Source: Amycolatopsis nalaikhensis
GTDB taxonomy: Bacteria > Actinomycetota > Actinomycetes > Mycobacteriales > Pseudonocardiaceae
Assembly (NCBI RefSeq): GCF_030264295.1
Contig: NZ_CP127173.1
Coordinates: 7,261,501-7,325,500, forward strand
Length of the DNA: 64,000 bases
Reading direction: 5' to 3'
The first letter of the stretch is position 1. Every line of letters starts with the position of its first letter. This document shows positions 27,581 through 36,262 of the stretch, piece by piece. Position numbers and translations under genes: made by a program. The notes under the pieces were generated by a model. It did not search any database. It was not told where the DNA came from and saw only the letters and a list, made by a program, of their open reading frames with translations.

Positions 27581-28756
27581 CTAGGGGGTGGCGGGGCGGA
27601 CGGTGCCGGTGACCTCGCCGAAGCCGATGCGGCTGCCGCCCGGACCCGGTGCCGTCGCCGTGATCGTCACCTCGTCGCCGTCCAGGAGGAACGTGCGCTC
27701 CTCGCCCTTGACCGTCACGGGCTCGCGGCCGCCCCAGCTCAGCTCGATGAACGCGCCGCGCTGGTGCTTCTCCGGCCCGGAGATCGTGCCGGAGGCGAAC
27801 AGGTCGCCCGTGCGAGCCGAAGCTCCGTTCACCGTGAGGTGCGCGAGCATCTGGGCCGGTGACCAGTACATCTCCCGGTACGGCGGGCGCGAGACCACCT
27901 CGCCGTTCCACTCCACGGCGAAGTCGATGTCGAGCCCCCAGTCGTCCTTGCCGCGCAGGTAGGGCAGGGGAGCCGGGTCCTGGCCGGGCAGCGGGACGCG
28001 CGCGGCCTCGAGCGCGGGCAGCGGCACGACCCACGGCGAGATCGACGTCGCGAAGCTCTTGCCCAGGTGCGGGCCGAGCGGCACGTACTCCCAGGCCTGC
28101 AGGTCGCGGGCGGACCAGTCGTTGACGAGCACGGCGCCGAACACGTGCTCGGCGAAGTCGTCGACGCCGATCCGGCCACCCAGCGGCGAGCCGGTGCCGA
28201 CGACGAAGCCGAGCTCCGCCTCGATGTCGAGCCGACGGCTCGGGCCGTAGGTGGGCGCATCCTCGTCGGGCGCCTTGCGCTGGCCGCACGGGCGGACGAT
28301 GTCGGTACCCGACACGACGACGGTGCCCGCCCGGCCGTGGTAGCCGACGGGCAGGTGCTTCCAGTTGGGCAGCAACGGTTCGGCGTCCGGGCGGAACAGG
28401 CGCCCGAGGTTCGACGCGTGGTGTTCGGAGGCGTAGAAGTCGACGTAGTCGGCGACCTCGAACGGCAGGTGCAGCACGACGTCGCCGAGCGCGTGCACCG
28501 CCGCTTCGAGGACGTCGCCGGTCAGCAGTTCGCGCAGCTGGGTCCGTACCCGCGTCCACCGTTCCCGGCCCTGGGCGAGGAACGGGTTGAGCGTCGGGGC
28601 CGCGAAGACGTCGTCGCGCAGCAGCTCGGCGAGGTCGACGACGGTGTCGCCGACCCGCACGCCCACCCGCTTTTGGCTGTCCGAGGCGGAAAAGACGCCG
28701 TAGGGCAGGTTGTCGAGCCCGAACGGCGAACCGTCCGGGATGGTGATGGTGCTCAC
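27581..28756 (-). CDS. fahA: Fumarylacetoacetase (tyrosine/homogentisate degradation)
   Basis: 391 residues. Cleaves 4-fumarylacetoacetate to fumarate and acetoacetate, the last step of tyrosine and homogentisate catabolism. It has an N-terminal SH3-like domain (1-115) and a C-terminal FAH barrel. Active-site elements include 'DFYASEHHASNLG' (about 105-117, with the general-base His and the metal Asp), 'YHGRAGTVVVSGTDIVRPCGQ' partly (about 138-158), the metal ligands 'IEAELGFVVG' (about 178-187) and 'VNDWSARDLQAWEYVPLGP' partly (about 212-230), and 'GTISG' (about 332). The length is normal for the family. GTG 28756 overlaps the stop of the upstream gene (GTGA), so the two are translated from one message. 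Confidence 0.95.
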   Translation of the reverse strand: MSTITIPDGSPFGLDNLPYGVFSASDSQKRVGVRVGDTVVDLAELLRDDVFAAPTLNPFLAQGRERWTRVRTQLRELLTGDVLEAAVHALGDVVLHLPFEVADYVDFYASEHHASNLGRLFRPDAEPLLPNWKHLPVGYHGRAGTVVVSGTDIVRPCGQRKAPDEDAPTYGPSRRLDIEAELGFVVGTGSPLGGRIGVDDFAEHVFGAVLVNDWSARDLQAWEYVPLGPHLGKSFATSISPWVVPLPALEAARVPLPGQDPAPLPYLRGKDDWGLDIDFAVEWNGEVVSRPPYREMYWSPAQMLAHLTVNGASARTGDLFASGTISGPEKHQRGAFIELSWGGREPVTVKGEERTFLLDGDEVTITATAPGPGGSRIGFGEVTGTVRPATP

Positions 28757-29583
28757 TCGCTTTCCTCCGGTGCGGTGACGATGCCCAGGCCGACCAGCTC
28801 GGTCAGCGGGTCGGTGATGCTGCAGGTGCCGAACGAGGTGAACGCCGCCCGCGCGCCGGTGACGTTCTCGGTGACCAGCCCGGCGACGGTCGCGCCGTCC
28901 CGTTCGGCCAAAACCTCGATGGCGTCCTTTGTGGACGAACCGGTGCGGAGCAGGTCCGTCGCCAGCAACACGTTGAGGAACCCGTGCTGCTCGAACCCGG
29001 TCTCCGGGTCGGTGTTGCGCAAGGCGTGGTGCAGCCCGGCGGTCGCCTTGAACGGCACCCCGGCGGCGACGACGGCGGCGATGCCGTCGGCCAGCTCGGC
29101 CTCGTCGGGGTACAGCTCGGCGCGCACCCCGCCGGTGCGGAACTTGGCCCGGTAGCGGCCGGGCAGCCGGTCGAGCACGGCGTCCCGGCGGTCGTCGCGG
29201 GGGACCTCCACGTAGACGTCGAGGCCGGTGACGTCGTCGAGCTGCGCGAAGAAGGCATCGACGGCCATGCCGACGGGCAGGGCGACCTCGATCGACCGCA
29301 GCTCGACCGGCAGCCGTGCGGCGGCGGCGCGGACGTCGGACACCTGCGCGGGCCCTTCCGGGAAGGTGACGGAGAGCGGTAGTGGGGTGCCATCGTCGGG
29401 GAGGAGCGGATCGAGGCCGGGCACCGCGGCGGCGGCGAGCACGAGTGGGCCGACCAGCTCGGCGTACCAGGCGCCGGCGCGGTCGCGGTAGGCGCCCACG
29501 GCATCGGGGAGCGGGGCGAGGCCGGGCGGGAAGACAGCGGCGTCATCGCACAACCCGGCCAGTACGGCGGGGATCGCGCTCAT
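28753..29583 (-). CDS. Conserved hypothetical protein coupled to fumarylacetoacetase
   Basis: 276-residue soluble protein that I cannot name. It looks like an alpha/beta barrel, with alternating strands and helices and the motif 'PFKATAGLHHALR' (about 196-208), which recurs in actinobacterial proteins of unknown function. Aspartates in 'LCDDAAVFPPG' near the N-terminus may be functional. ATG 29583 follows GGAGG. The gene overlaps fahA by 4 nt and precedes it, so a role in, or protection from, tyrosine degradation intermediates is plausible but only inferred from position. Confidence 0.75.
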   Translation of the reverse strand: MSAIPAVLAGLCDDAAVFPPGLAPLPDAVGAYRDRAGAWYAELVGPLVLAAAAVPGLDPLLPDDGTPLPLSVTFPEGPAQVSDVRAAAARLPVELRSIEVALPVGMAVDAFFAQLDDVTGLDVYVEVPRDDRRDAVLDRLPGRYRAKFRTGGVRAELYPDEAELADGIAAVVAAGVPFKATAGLHHALRNTDPETGFEQHGFLNVLLATDLLRTGSSTKDAIEVLAERDGATVAGLVTENVTGARAAFTSFGTCSITDPLTELVGLGIVTAPEESE

Positions 29584-30096
29584 CGTGGCCTCCGTTCGGA
29601 TCGGGTCCCGGGGTCGCCGGGAGCCTCGGTCGTCGGCCCGCTTCGCTGCGGGCGTCGGTGGGGTGGGCCGGGTGGGCCCGTCGCAGTATTCCACGCCGTG
29701 GGACCGGTCACCGGCTCGCCGGGAGGACGCCTTCCGGGCGGCGGGGCTGGGGCCGGTCGTACGCGGCCGCGCTCCTTTCGGGCGGTGGCGGCGTTGCGGT
29801 TCGGCCCGCTGCCGGGGATCGGCCGCCTGGTCGCCGGGAGGATGCCATGGCGCTGCTCCGGGCGGTGCCGGTGGCGCGTGCGGGCGGGGACCGGTCGGCC
29901 CGTGCGCGTACCGGGCGATGCTCGAGCCCCGCGCGCACCGGGCGGCGCTGACCGCCAAACAAGCGGGAGAACCTGATCACGGGCGCGGAGCTGAACGGAA
30001 CGGTCCCGATGTGGAAGTGGATCGGCGACGACGTTCACCTAGTGACGCGGCCCGGTCCCGGCGGCGGCCCCGAGCAGGACCGCCACCGGGGACCGG
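29584..30096. other. 513-bp stretch without a convincing gene
   Basis: It separates the starts and stops of minus-strand genes and holds only overlapping GC-rich frames without RBS or recognisable product. Near 29960-30050 a short plus-frame reads 'ENLITGAELNGTVPMWKW', out of frame with an upstream 'MLEPRAHRAALTAKQ'. This may be the remnant of a decayed small gene, but the evidence is thin. Promoter signals for the 29583 gene should lie at its left end. Confidence 0.4.
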
Positions 30097-31851
30097 TCAG
30101 GAGCGGCGCGTGCGGCCCAGGCGGTGACGACGTCCGGCGTTGCGTTCGTCGTGCAGTTCCTTCAACGAGCGCATCATCGCGTCTTCCTGCTGCATCAGCG
30201 GGTCGTGGCGCAGGTCCTTCCAGACCGACACGCACAGCCCGACCATCACGAACAGGAACGGTACCGCGATCAGGATCGTCAGGTTCTGCAGCCCGGTGAG
30301 CGCCTCGTTGCCGCCGACCAGGAGCATCACCGCCGCGACCGCGCCCATCAGCACGCCCCAGAAGATCACCACGCTCTTCTTGGGGTGCACGCTGCCGCGC
30401 TGGGACAGCGTCCCCATCACCACCGAGGCCGCGTCCGCGCCGGAGACGAAGAAGATCGACACCAGCAGCATCACCAGGATCGCGATCGGCACGAACCACG
30501 GCAGGGTCTCCAGCAGCTCGAACGTCGCCGACTGCGCGCTGCCCGCGCCCGCGATGTCCGTGCCCGCGCGCTGCCTGCTGATCGCCGCGCCGCCGAAGAT
30601 CGCGAACCACAGCAGGCTCACGATGCTCGGGATCGCGATGACGCCGAAGATGAACTGGCGGATCGTGCGCCCGCGCGAGATGCGGGCGATGAACATGCCC
30701 ACGAACGGCGTCCACGAGATCCACCACGCCCAGTAGAAAACCGTCCAGCCGGACAGCCACGTCTGCATCTGCTCGCCGCCGGTCATGCCGGTGCGGCCGG
30801 ACATCTCGGCGAACTCGCGGAAGTAGTCGCCGATCGCGCCGGGCACGATGTTGAGGATCAGCACCGTCGGCCCGACCACCAGCACGAACACCGCGAGCAC
30901 CGCGGCCAGCACCATGTTGATGTTGGACAGCCACTGGATGCCCTTGGCCACCCCGGAAACCGCCGACGCGATGAACGCGATGGTGAGGATCGCGATGATC
31001 GCCACCAGCAGGCCCTTGCCCGGGTCGTCGATCCAGCCGACGGCGCCCATGCCGCCACCGACCTGCAGCGCGCCGAGGCCGAGCGAGGCGGCCGAACCGA
31101 ACAGCGTCGCGAAGATCGCCATGACGTCGATCGCCTTGCCCAGCGGCCCTTCCGTGCGCCGGTTCCCCAGCAGCGGCGCGAACACCGAGCTGATCAGCTG
31201 GGTCCGGCCCTTGCGAAAGGTGCTGTAGGCGATCGCGAGGCCGACCACCGCGTAGATGGCCCACGGGTGCACGGTCCAGTGGAACAACGTCGTCGCCATC
31301 GCGGTGTGGACGGCTTCGTCGGAGTTCGGCGCCGCGGTCCCCGGCGGGGGGCTGGCCAGGTGCGAAACCGGTTCGTAGACACCGAAGAACATCAGCCCGA
31401 TGCCCATCCCGGCGCTGAACATCATCGCGATCCACGACGACGTCCGGAACTCGGGCAGCTCCTTGTCCTGGCCCAGCGGGATCCGGCCGTAGCGGCTGAT
31501 CGCCAGGCACACCGCGAAGAGGACGAACCCGCTCGCCGTCAGCACGAAAGCCCAGCCGCCGTACGGGATCACGGCGTCGTTCAGCACGGTCGAGGCGACG
31601 CTGGCCAGGCTCGCCGGGGAGAGCACACCCCAGACGATGATGGCGAGCGCGAGCACGGCCGCGACACCGAACACGACGCGGTCGGTGGCCGCGGGCCGGT
31701 CGGCCGCGACGTCGAGCGGAACGTGCTCGTCGGGCGAGTGCCCGGGACCCGTGGTGTCCGGTGCGTTGGCGACGTCCGTCGCGGCGGACACCACCGCCTC
31801 TTCTTCCGCTTGCCTGCCGTCCTGCGAAGTCATGGTCCAAGCGCGCGCCAC
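30097..31851 (-). CDS. BCCT family glycine betaine/choline transporter
   Basis: 584-residue secondary transporter for betaine-type compatible solutes, driven by a sodium or proton gradient. About twelve hydrophobic helices start near residue 60. Family signatures include the glycine stretch 'SAGMGIGLMFFGVYEP' (about 145-160), the Trp-rich helix 8 motif 'FYWAWWISWTPFVGMFIARISRGR' seen in parts (about 360-383), and a charged cytoplasmic tail (HDERNAGRRHRLGRTRRS). I start at GTG 31851 because AAGGAG lies 11 nt before it; ATG 31833 is 30 nt away from that site. It is divergent from a ROK regulator. With the OpuC-like ABC system at 1.7 kb it gives the strain two betaine routes in one neighbourhood. 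Confidence 0.92.
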   Translation of the reverse strand: MARAWTMTSQDGRQAEEEAVVSAATDVANAPDTTGPGHSPDEHVPLDVAADRPAATDRVVFGVAAVLALAIIVWGVLSPASLASVASTVLNDAVIPYGGWAFVLTASGFVLFAVCLAISRYGRIPLGQDKELPEFRTSSWIAMMFSAGMGIGLMFFGVYEPVSHLASPPPGTAAPNSDEAVHTAMATTLFHWTVHPWAIYAVVGLAIAYSTFRKGRTQLISSVFAPLLGNRRTEGPLGKAIDVMAIFATLFGSAASLGLGALQVGGGMGAVGWIDDPGKGLLVAIIAILTIAFIASAVSGVAKGIQWLSNINMVLAAVLAVFVLVVGPTVLILNIVPGAIGDYFREFAEMSGRTGMTGGEQMQTWLSGWTVFYWAWWISWTPFVGMFIARISRGRTIRQFIFGVIAIPSIVSLLWFAIFGGAAISRQRAGTDIAGAGSAQSATFELLETLPWFVPIAILVMLLVSIFFVSGADAASVVMGTLSQRGSVHPKKSVVIFWGVLMGAVAAVMLLVGGNEALTGLQNLTILIAVPFLFVMVGLCVSVWKDLRHDPLMQQEDAMMRSLKELHDERNAGRRHRLGRTRRS

Positions 31852-32089
31852 CGGCGCGCGATCTCCTTCCACCCGGGTGACCTGGTTTCCTCCCGGCACC
31901 CTAACCAGAAACGGGACGAACGGCAGAAATTGCGGCAACTGACGTTTGAACCGTCGAGGGCGGCGTTGACCTGCGGAGACGCGCGGGGAGGTGGAATGTC
32001 GGCGGTGAACGTGTCGAGCGTGACACGGGCGAGCGGTCCGGCCACCCGCGTTCGCACGGGCTTCCGCCGCGAGGTCGTACGCTTCTCGG

Positions 32090-33292
32090 ATGAGCTCGGC
32101 ACCCACCACGGAGCACTCGATGGTCGAAACCCGGCACCAGACCCGGTTGCTCACCCTGCTCCGGGACGAGGGCCCGATGTCGCGGGTCGAGCTGGGGGAG
32201 CGGCTCGAACTGCCGCGCGCGCGGGTGGGCGCCGAGGTCGCCCGGCTCGACGAGGTCGGTCTCGTCGAAACCGCCGGGCCCTCGGCCAGCCGGGGCGGGC
32301 GGCGCTCGACGCTCGTGCGGCTGGCCGGTGACCTGCGGGTGCTCGCCGTGGACGTCGGTGCGACGTCGGTCGGGGTGGCCGTGACCGACGCCTCCTGCGA
32401 GGTCCTCGCGCACACCGTCGAAGACTGCGATGTCCGGCAGGGGCCGCACCCCGTGCTGCGGCGGGTCGCCGAACTCGCCGCGAAGGTCCGGGACGAGGCG
32501 CCCGGCCGGCTGGTCGCCGCCGGGATCGGGCTGCCCGGGCCGGTCAGCTTCGCCGAAGGGATGGCCGTCGCCCCGCCGATCATGCCCGGGTGGGACCGGT
32601 TCAACGTGCGGGACCACCTGGGCGGGCTCTGGGGCTGCCCGGTCGCCGTGGACAACGACGTCAACGCCATGGCGCTCGGCGAACGCCACGCCGGGGTCGC
32701 GCGCTCGACCGACGACCTGATGTTCGTCAAGATCGGCACCGGGATCGGCTGCGGGATCGTGCTCGGCGGCAAGGTCTACCGCGGCGTCGCGGGCACCGCC
32801 GGCGACATCGGGCACATCCGGCTCGACGACTTCGGCCCGACCTGCGCCTGCGGGGAGGTCGGCTGCCTGGAGGCCTACTTCGGCGGGGCCGCGCTGGCCC
32901 GCGACGGGCTCGCCCTCGCACGCAGTGGCCGCTCGGCCCACCTCGCCGAGGTGGCCGCCGAACGCGGGGTCGTCACCGCCCGCGACGTCGGCCGCGCCGC
33001 CGCGGCGGGCGACTTCGGCGCGGTCAACCTGATCCGGGACGGCGGGCGGCGACTCGGCCACGTCGTCGCGTCGCTGGTCAGCTTCCTCAACCCGGGGATG
33101 GTCGTGATCGGCGGCGGGGTGGCGCAGCTCGGCCACCAGCTGCTCGCCGAGGTGCGCAGCGCCGTGTACCGGCGCTCGCTGCCGCTGGCGACCGGGAACC
33201 TCCCGATCGTGCTCTCCGAGCTCGGCGACACGGCGGGCGTGATCGGGGCGGCCTGGTCCGCGACGGACCGCGCGTTCACCTTGAGCAGCTGA
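32090..33292 (+). CDS. ROK family transcriptional regulator
   Basis: 400-residue sugar-responsive regulator. Winged helix-turn-helix at about 15-72 (LTLLRDEGPMSRVELGERLEL), followed by a ROK ATPase-fold domain: 'LAVDVGATSVGVAVTD' (about 85-100), 'AAGIGLPGPV' (about 143-152), 'DNDVNAMALGE' (about 188-198) and the zinc motif CACGEVGCLE (about 251-260). Repressors of this type sense a sugar or sugar phosphate and bind palindromes near their own gene. An alternative start is ATG 32120. Neighbours are a divergent BCCT transporter and, downstream, a palindromic repeat followed by a second ROK-led operon. Its own target is not evident. Confidence 0.88.
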   Translation: MSSAPTTEHSMVETRHQTRLLTLLRDEGPMSRVELGERLELPRARVGAEVARLDEVGLVETAGPSASRGGRRSTLVRLAGDLRVLAVDVGATSVGVAVTDASCEVLAHTVEDCDVRQGPHPVLRRVAELAAKVRDEAPGRLVAAGIGLPGPVSFAEGMAVAPPIMPGWDRFNVRDHLGGLWGCPVAVDNDVNAMALGERHAGVARSTDDLMFVKIGTGIGCGIVLGGKVYRGVAGTAGDIGHIRLDDFGPTCACGEVGCLEAYFGGAALARDGLALARSGRSAHLAEVAAERGVVTARDVGRAAAAGDFGAVNLIRDGGRRLGHVVASLVSFLNPGMVVIGGGVAQLGHQLLAEVRSAVYRRSLPLATGNLPIVLSELGDTAGVIGAAWSATDRAFTLSS

Positions 33293-33312
33293 CCGTGCCC
33301 GCGCAGTAGCGC

Positions 33313-33395
33313 GCGCTGAAGGGGACGTTCATGGCATGTGATGCGCTGAACGTCCCCTTCAGCGCATCACATGCCAGCAAAGTCCCCTTCAGCGC
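33313..33395. repeat. Dispersed palindromic intergenic repeat, copy B, with two mutually exclusive stems
   Basis: Stem 1: perfect 19-bp arms at 33313-33331 and 33347-33365 (core CTGAAGGGGACGTTCA, as in copy A). Stem 2: perfect 18-bp arms at 33333-33350 and 33358-33375. The stems share bases and cannot form together. The two 30-bp units lie at 33334-33363 and 33364-33393. In the second unit the GCATGTGATGC block is inverted relative to copy A. The element sits 20 bp after the first ROK gene and may act as its terminator. Confidence 0.8.
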
Positions 33396-33409
33396 AGCGC
33401 TCGATTCGA

Positions 33410-33442
33410 GCAGACTTTCGTACGTTTCGATCGAAAGTCTGC
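33410..33442. promoter_or_regulatory. Palindromic operator upstream of the second ROK gene
   Basis: Perfect 11-bp arms GCAGACTTTCG (33410-33420) and its complement (33432-33442) around 11 bp. It lies about 100 bp before the ROK start at 33546, in an otherwise empty promoter region. The CTTTCG/CGAAAG half-sites resemble operators of actinobacterial ROK sugar repressors. Autoregulation of the ABC operon is the natural reading. Confidence 0.55.
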
Positions 33443-33545
33443 ACGGTTTCGCACGGCTATCCGGGTGAATACCGGACTAAACCCGCCTTCGTCACCTTGA
33501 CGGGTGACCGTCGTCACCCTACTTTCGCTGCCTGAGTGACAAAGT

Positions 33546-34766
33546 GTGGTCGACACGCAGCACGATGGGGGCACTGTGGCCGGGACCGGGACGAGGCGAG
33601 CCGACCCGGCGAGCCCGCGCACGGCGAACCTGGCCGCGGTCCTGCGGGCCCTGCGCGCCGGACCGCTCTCGCGCACGCAGCTCGCCGCCCGCTGCGGGCT
33701 CGCCAAATCGGCCGTCCCCGGCCTGCTCACCGAACTCGCCGAACGCGGCCTGGTCCGCCCGGCCGGGGTGCTCCCGGGCAACGGACGGCCGAGCCGCCTG
33801 GTCGAGCTGGACGGCGAAGGCGTGCCCGCGCTCGCCCTGAGCATCGAGGCCGACCGGCTCTCGGCCGTGGTCACCGACCTGTCCGGCCGCGTACTGGCCG
33901 AGCACGCCGAGACCGTCGACGTCGCCGCGGCCGGGCTCCAGCGGAGCATGGACGAGCTCGCCCACCTCGCGAGACGGGTGCTGCCCGGTCCACCGGCCGG
34001 GGTCGCGGTCTCGGTGCCGGGACTGGTCGACTCGGCCGCCGCGGTGCTGCGGTTCGCCCCGGCCCTGCGCTGGCGCGACGCGGAGATCGCCGGGCTCATG
34101 GCGGCCCGGCTGGACGTCCCGGTCGACGCCGTCGCCGTGGACAACGAAGCCAACCTCGGGGCGCTGGCGGAAGCGGCCGCCGGGACCGGAAGCGAGCTGT
34201 TCTACCTCAGCGGCGGGACGGCCGTGGGCGGCGGGTTCGTCTCCGGCGGCACGATCCTGCGCGGCGCCCGCGGGTTCGCCGGCGAGGTCGGGCACATCGC
34301 CGTCGACCCGTCCGGCGAGCGGTGCGCCTGCGGCCGGACGGGCTGCCTGGAGACGAAGGCGAACCTGGCCGCCGTCCTGCGCGCGGCGGCGGCACCCGGC
34401 GACCCGCTGCACGACCCCGCCCTCGGCGTCGAAGGCCGGGTTTCGCAGCTGAAGGATCGCGTGCGGCGCGGCGACCAGCGCGCGGCGACGGCCGTGCACG
34501 AACTCGGCGTCGCGCTCGGTGTCGCACTGTCCACTGTGGTCGACGTGCTCGACCCGGACGTCGTCGTGCTCGGCGGTTCCTTCGCCGAGCTCGGCGACTG
34601 GCTGGTGGAGCCGATCCGCGTCGAGCTGGCCGCCCGGCCGCTCGGCCACGCCCGGGTCGTGCCCTCGGCGCTCGGCCTGCGCGCCCCGCTGCGCGGTGCG
34701 GCCCACCTGGCGGCCGAACGGCTCTTCGCCAACCCCGCGCTCGGCCGTGAGGAGGCCTCGGGATGA
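33546..34766 (+). CDS. ROK family transcriptional regulator of the sugar ABC operon
   Basis: 406 residues. HTH at about 28-85 (LSRTQLAARCGLAKSAVPGLLTEL, in part), a ROK domain with 'DNEANLGALAEAA' (about 199-211), 'GEVGHIAVDPSG' (about 244-255) and the zinc motif CACGRTGCLE (about 259-268). The first gene of the operon; its TGA overlaps the ATG of the ATPase gene. The regulator therefore most likely represses its own transport operon until the sugar appears, through the palindrome at 33410-33442. No ribosome site precedes GTG 33546. GTG 33576, after GGGGG, is a possible alternative start. Confidence 0.88.
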   Translation: MVDTQHDGGTVAGTGTRRADPASPRTANLAAVLRALRAGPLSRTQLAARCGLAKSAVPGLLTELAERGLVRPAGVLPGNGRPSRLVELDGEGVPALALSIEADRLSAVVTDLSGRVLAEHAETVDVAAAGLQRSMDELAHLARRVLPGPPAGVAVSVPGLVDSAAAVLRFAPALRWRDAEIAGLMAARLDVPVDAVAVDNEANLGALAEAAAGTGSELFYLSGGTAVGGGFVSGGTILRGARGFAGEVGHIAVDPSGERCACGRTGCLETKANLAAVLRAAAAPGDPLHDPALGVEGRVSQLKDRVRRGDQRAATAVHELGVALGVALSTVVDVLDPDVVVLGGSFAELGDWLVEPIRVELAARPLGHARVVPSALGLRAPLRGAAHLAAERLFANPALGREEASG

Positions 34767-36262
34767 CCCTGCTTTCCGTCCGCGGGATCGTGAAGACCTT
34801 CCCCGGCGTCCGCGCGCTCGACGGCGTCGACCTCGACGTCGAACCCGGCGAGGTGCACTGCCTGCTCGGGCAGAACGGCGCGGGCAAGTCGACGCTGATC
34901 AAGGTGCTCGCCGGCGCGCACCAGCCCGACGCGGGGGAGCTCACCTGGAACGGCGAGCCCGTGACGCTCGGCTCGCCGGTCGACGCGCTGCGGCTGGGCA
35001 TCGCCACGATGTACCAGGAACTCGACCTCGTGCCCGGGCTTTCGGTGGCGGACAACATCTTCCTCGGCCACGAGCGCGCCCGCTTCGGCTTCACGCGCAT
35101 CTCGCAGGCCCGCGACGAGGCCGCCCGGCTGATGGCCCGGCTCGGCCACCCGGACATCCGGCCGTCGACCGAGGTCGGCAAGCTGTCCGCGGCCGGGCAG
35201 CAGCTCGTGTCGATGGCCCGCGCGCTGGCCCACGACGCCCGGCTGCTGGTGATGGACGAACCGACCGCCGCGCTGGCCGGCGAGGAGGTCGACAACCTCT
35301 TCCGCATCGTCGGCGAGCTGACCGCCGACGGCGTCTCGGTCGTCTACATCTCGCACCGGCTCGAGGAACTGCGCCGGATCGGGCACCGGGTGACCGTGCT
35401 CAAGGACGGCCGGACCGTCGGGACCGGCCTCGACGCCCGCACCACCCCGACCGCCGACCTGGTCGCCCTGATGGCCGGGCGCAAGGTCGAGACGGTCTTC
35501 GGGCCGCGCCACGACGGTCACGCGAGGGCCACGACCGTGCTGGAGGTCGACCGGCTCGCCCGCGACGGCGAGTTCGAGGACGTGAGCTTCAGCGTCCGCG
35601 CCGGGGAGGTCGTCGGCATCGCCGGGCTGGTCGGGTCCGGCCGCAGCGAGCTGCTGGAGACGATCTTCGGCGCGCGCAAGGCCGACCGCGGCACCGTGAC
35701 CGTGGCCGGGAAACCGCTCCGGCCGGGCAGCGTGCTCGCCGCCGTCAAGGCGGGGGTCGGCCTGGCGCCCGAGGAACGCAAGAGCCAGGGCCTGCTGCTG
35801 GACCTGCCGGTGGTGCACAACGTGACGCTGGCCAGCCTCGACCGCTACGCGAAGCTCGGCTTCAGGGAGCGCGCCAAGGAACTGGACGACGCGGGCGAGA
35901 GCCTGCGGCGCCTCGACCTGCGGCCCGCCGACCCGAGGCGGATCGTCCGGACGCTCTCGGGCGGCAACCAGCAGAAGGCCGTGCTCGCGCGGTGGCTGGT
36001 CCGTGGGTGCGAGGTGCTGCTGCTCGACGAGCCCACGCGCGGCGTCGACGTCGGCGCCCGCGCCGAGCTCTACCGGCTGATCGACGAGCTGGCCGCGAGC
36101 GGCGTCGCGATCGTGCTGGTGTCCAGCGAAATCCCCGAGGTGCTCGGGCTGTCCGACCGGGTGCTGGTGCTGCGCGAGGGCCGCGTCCTCGCCGACCGGC
36201 GCTCCGCCGGGCTGACCGAGGCCGAGGTGCTCGACGTGATTCTCGAGGGGAGCGCGGCATGA
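34763..36262 (+). CDS. Sugar ABC transporter ATP-binding protein, RbsA/MglA type (two ABC domains)
   Basis: 499-residue tandem ATPase energising uptake by the CUT2 class of sugar importers. Domain 1 has Walker A GQNGAGKST (about 36-44), the degenerate signature LSAAGQQ (about 145) and Walker B LLVMDEPTAAL (about 160). Domain 2 has a degenerate P-loop GLVGSGRSE (about 287), signature LSGGNQQKAVLARWL (about 395) and LLLDEPTRGVDVGA (about 416). This N-/C-domain asymmetry is typical of RbsA/MglA/XylG. Overlaps at both ends (ATGA) show tight coupling with the ROK gene and permease. Confidence 0.93.
   Translation: MTLLSVRGIVKTFPGVRALDGVDLDVEPGEVHCLLGQNGAGKSTLIKVLAGAHQPDAGELTWNGEPVTLGSPVDALRLGIATMYQELDLVPGLSVADNIFLGHERARFGFTRISQARDEAARLMARLGHPDIRPSTEVGKLSAAGQQLVSMARALAHDARLLVMDEPTAALAGEEVDNLFRIVGELTADGVSVVYISHRLEELRRIGHRVTVLKDGRTVGTGLDARTTPTADLVALMAGRKVETVFGPRHDGHARATTVLEVDRLARDGEFEDVSFSVRAGEVVGIAGLVGSGRSELLETIFGARKADRGTVTVAGKPLRPGSVLAAVKAGVGLAPEERKSQGLLLDLPVVHNVTLASLDRYAKLGFRERAKELDDAGESLRRLDLRPADPRRIVRTLSGGNQQKAVLARWLVRGCEVLLLDEPTRGVDVGARAELYRLIDELAASGVAIVLVSSEIPEVLGLSDRVLVLREGRVLADRRSAGLTEAEVLDVILEGSAA

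Noticed and set aside
29585..30127. 180-residue plus-strand open frame in the gap before the BCCT gene
   Set aside because: Arg/Gly-rich product without motif, overlapping frames of equal quality and no ribosome site.
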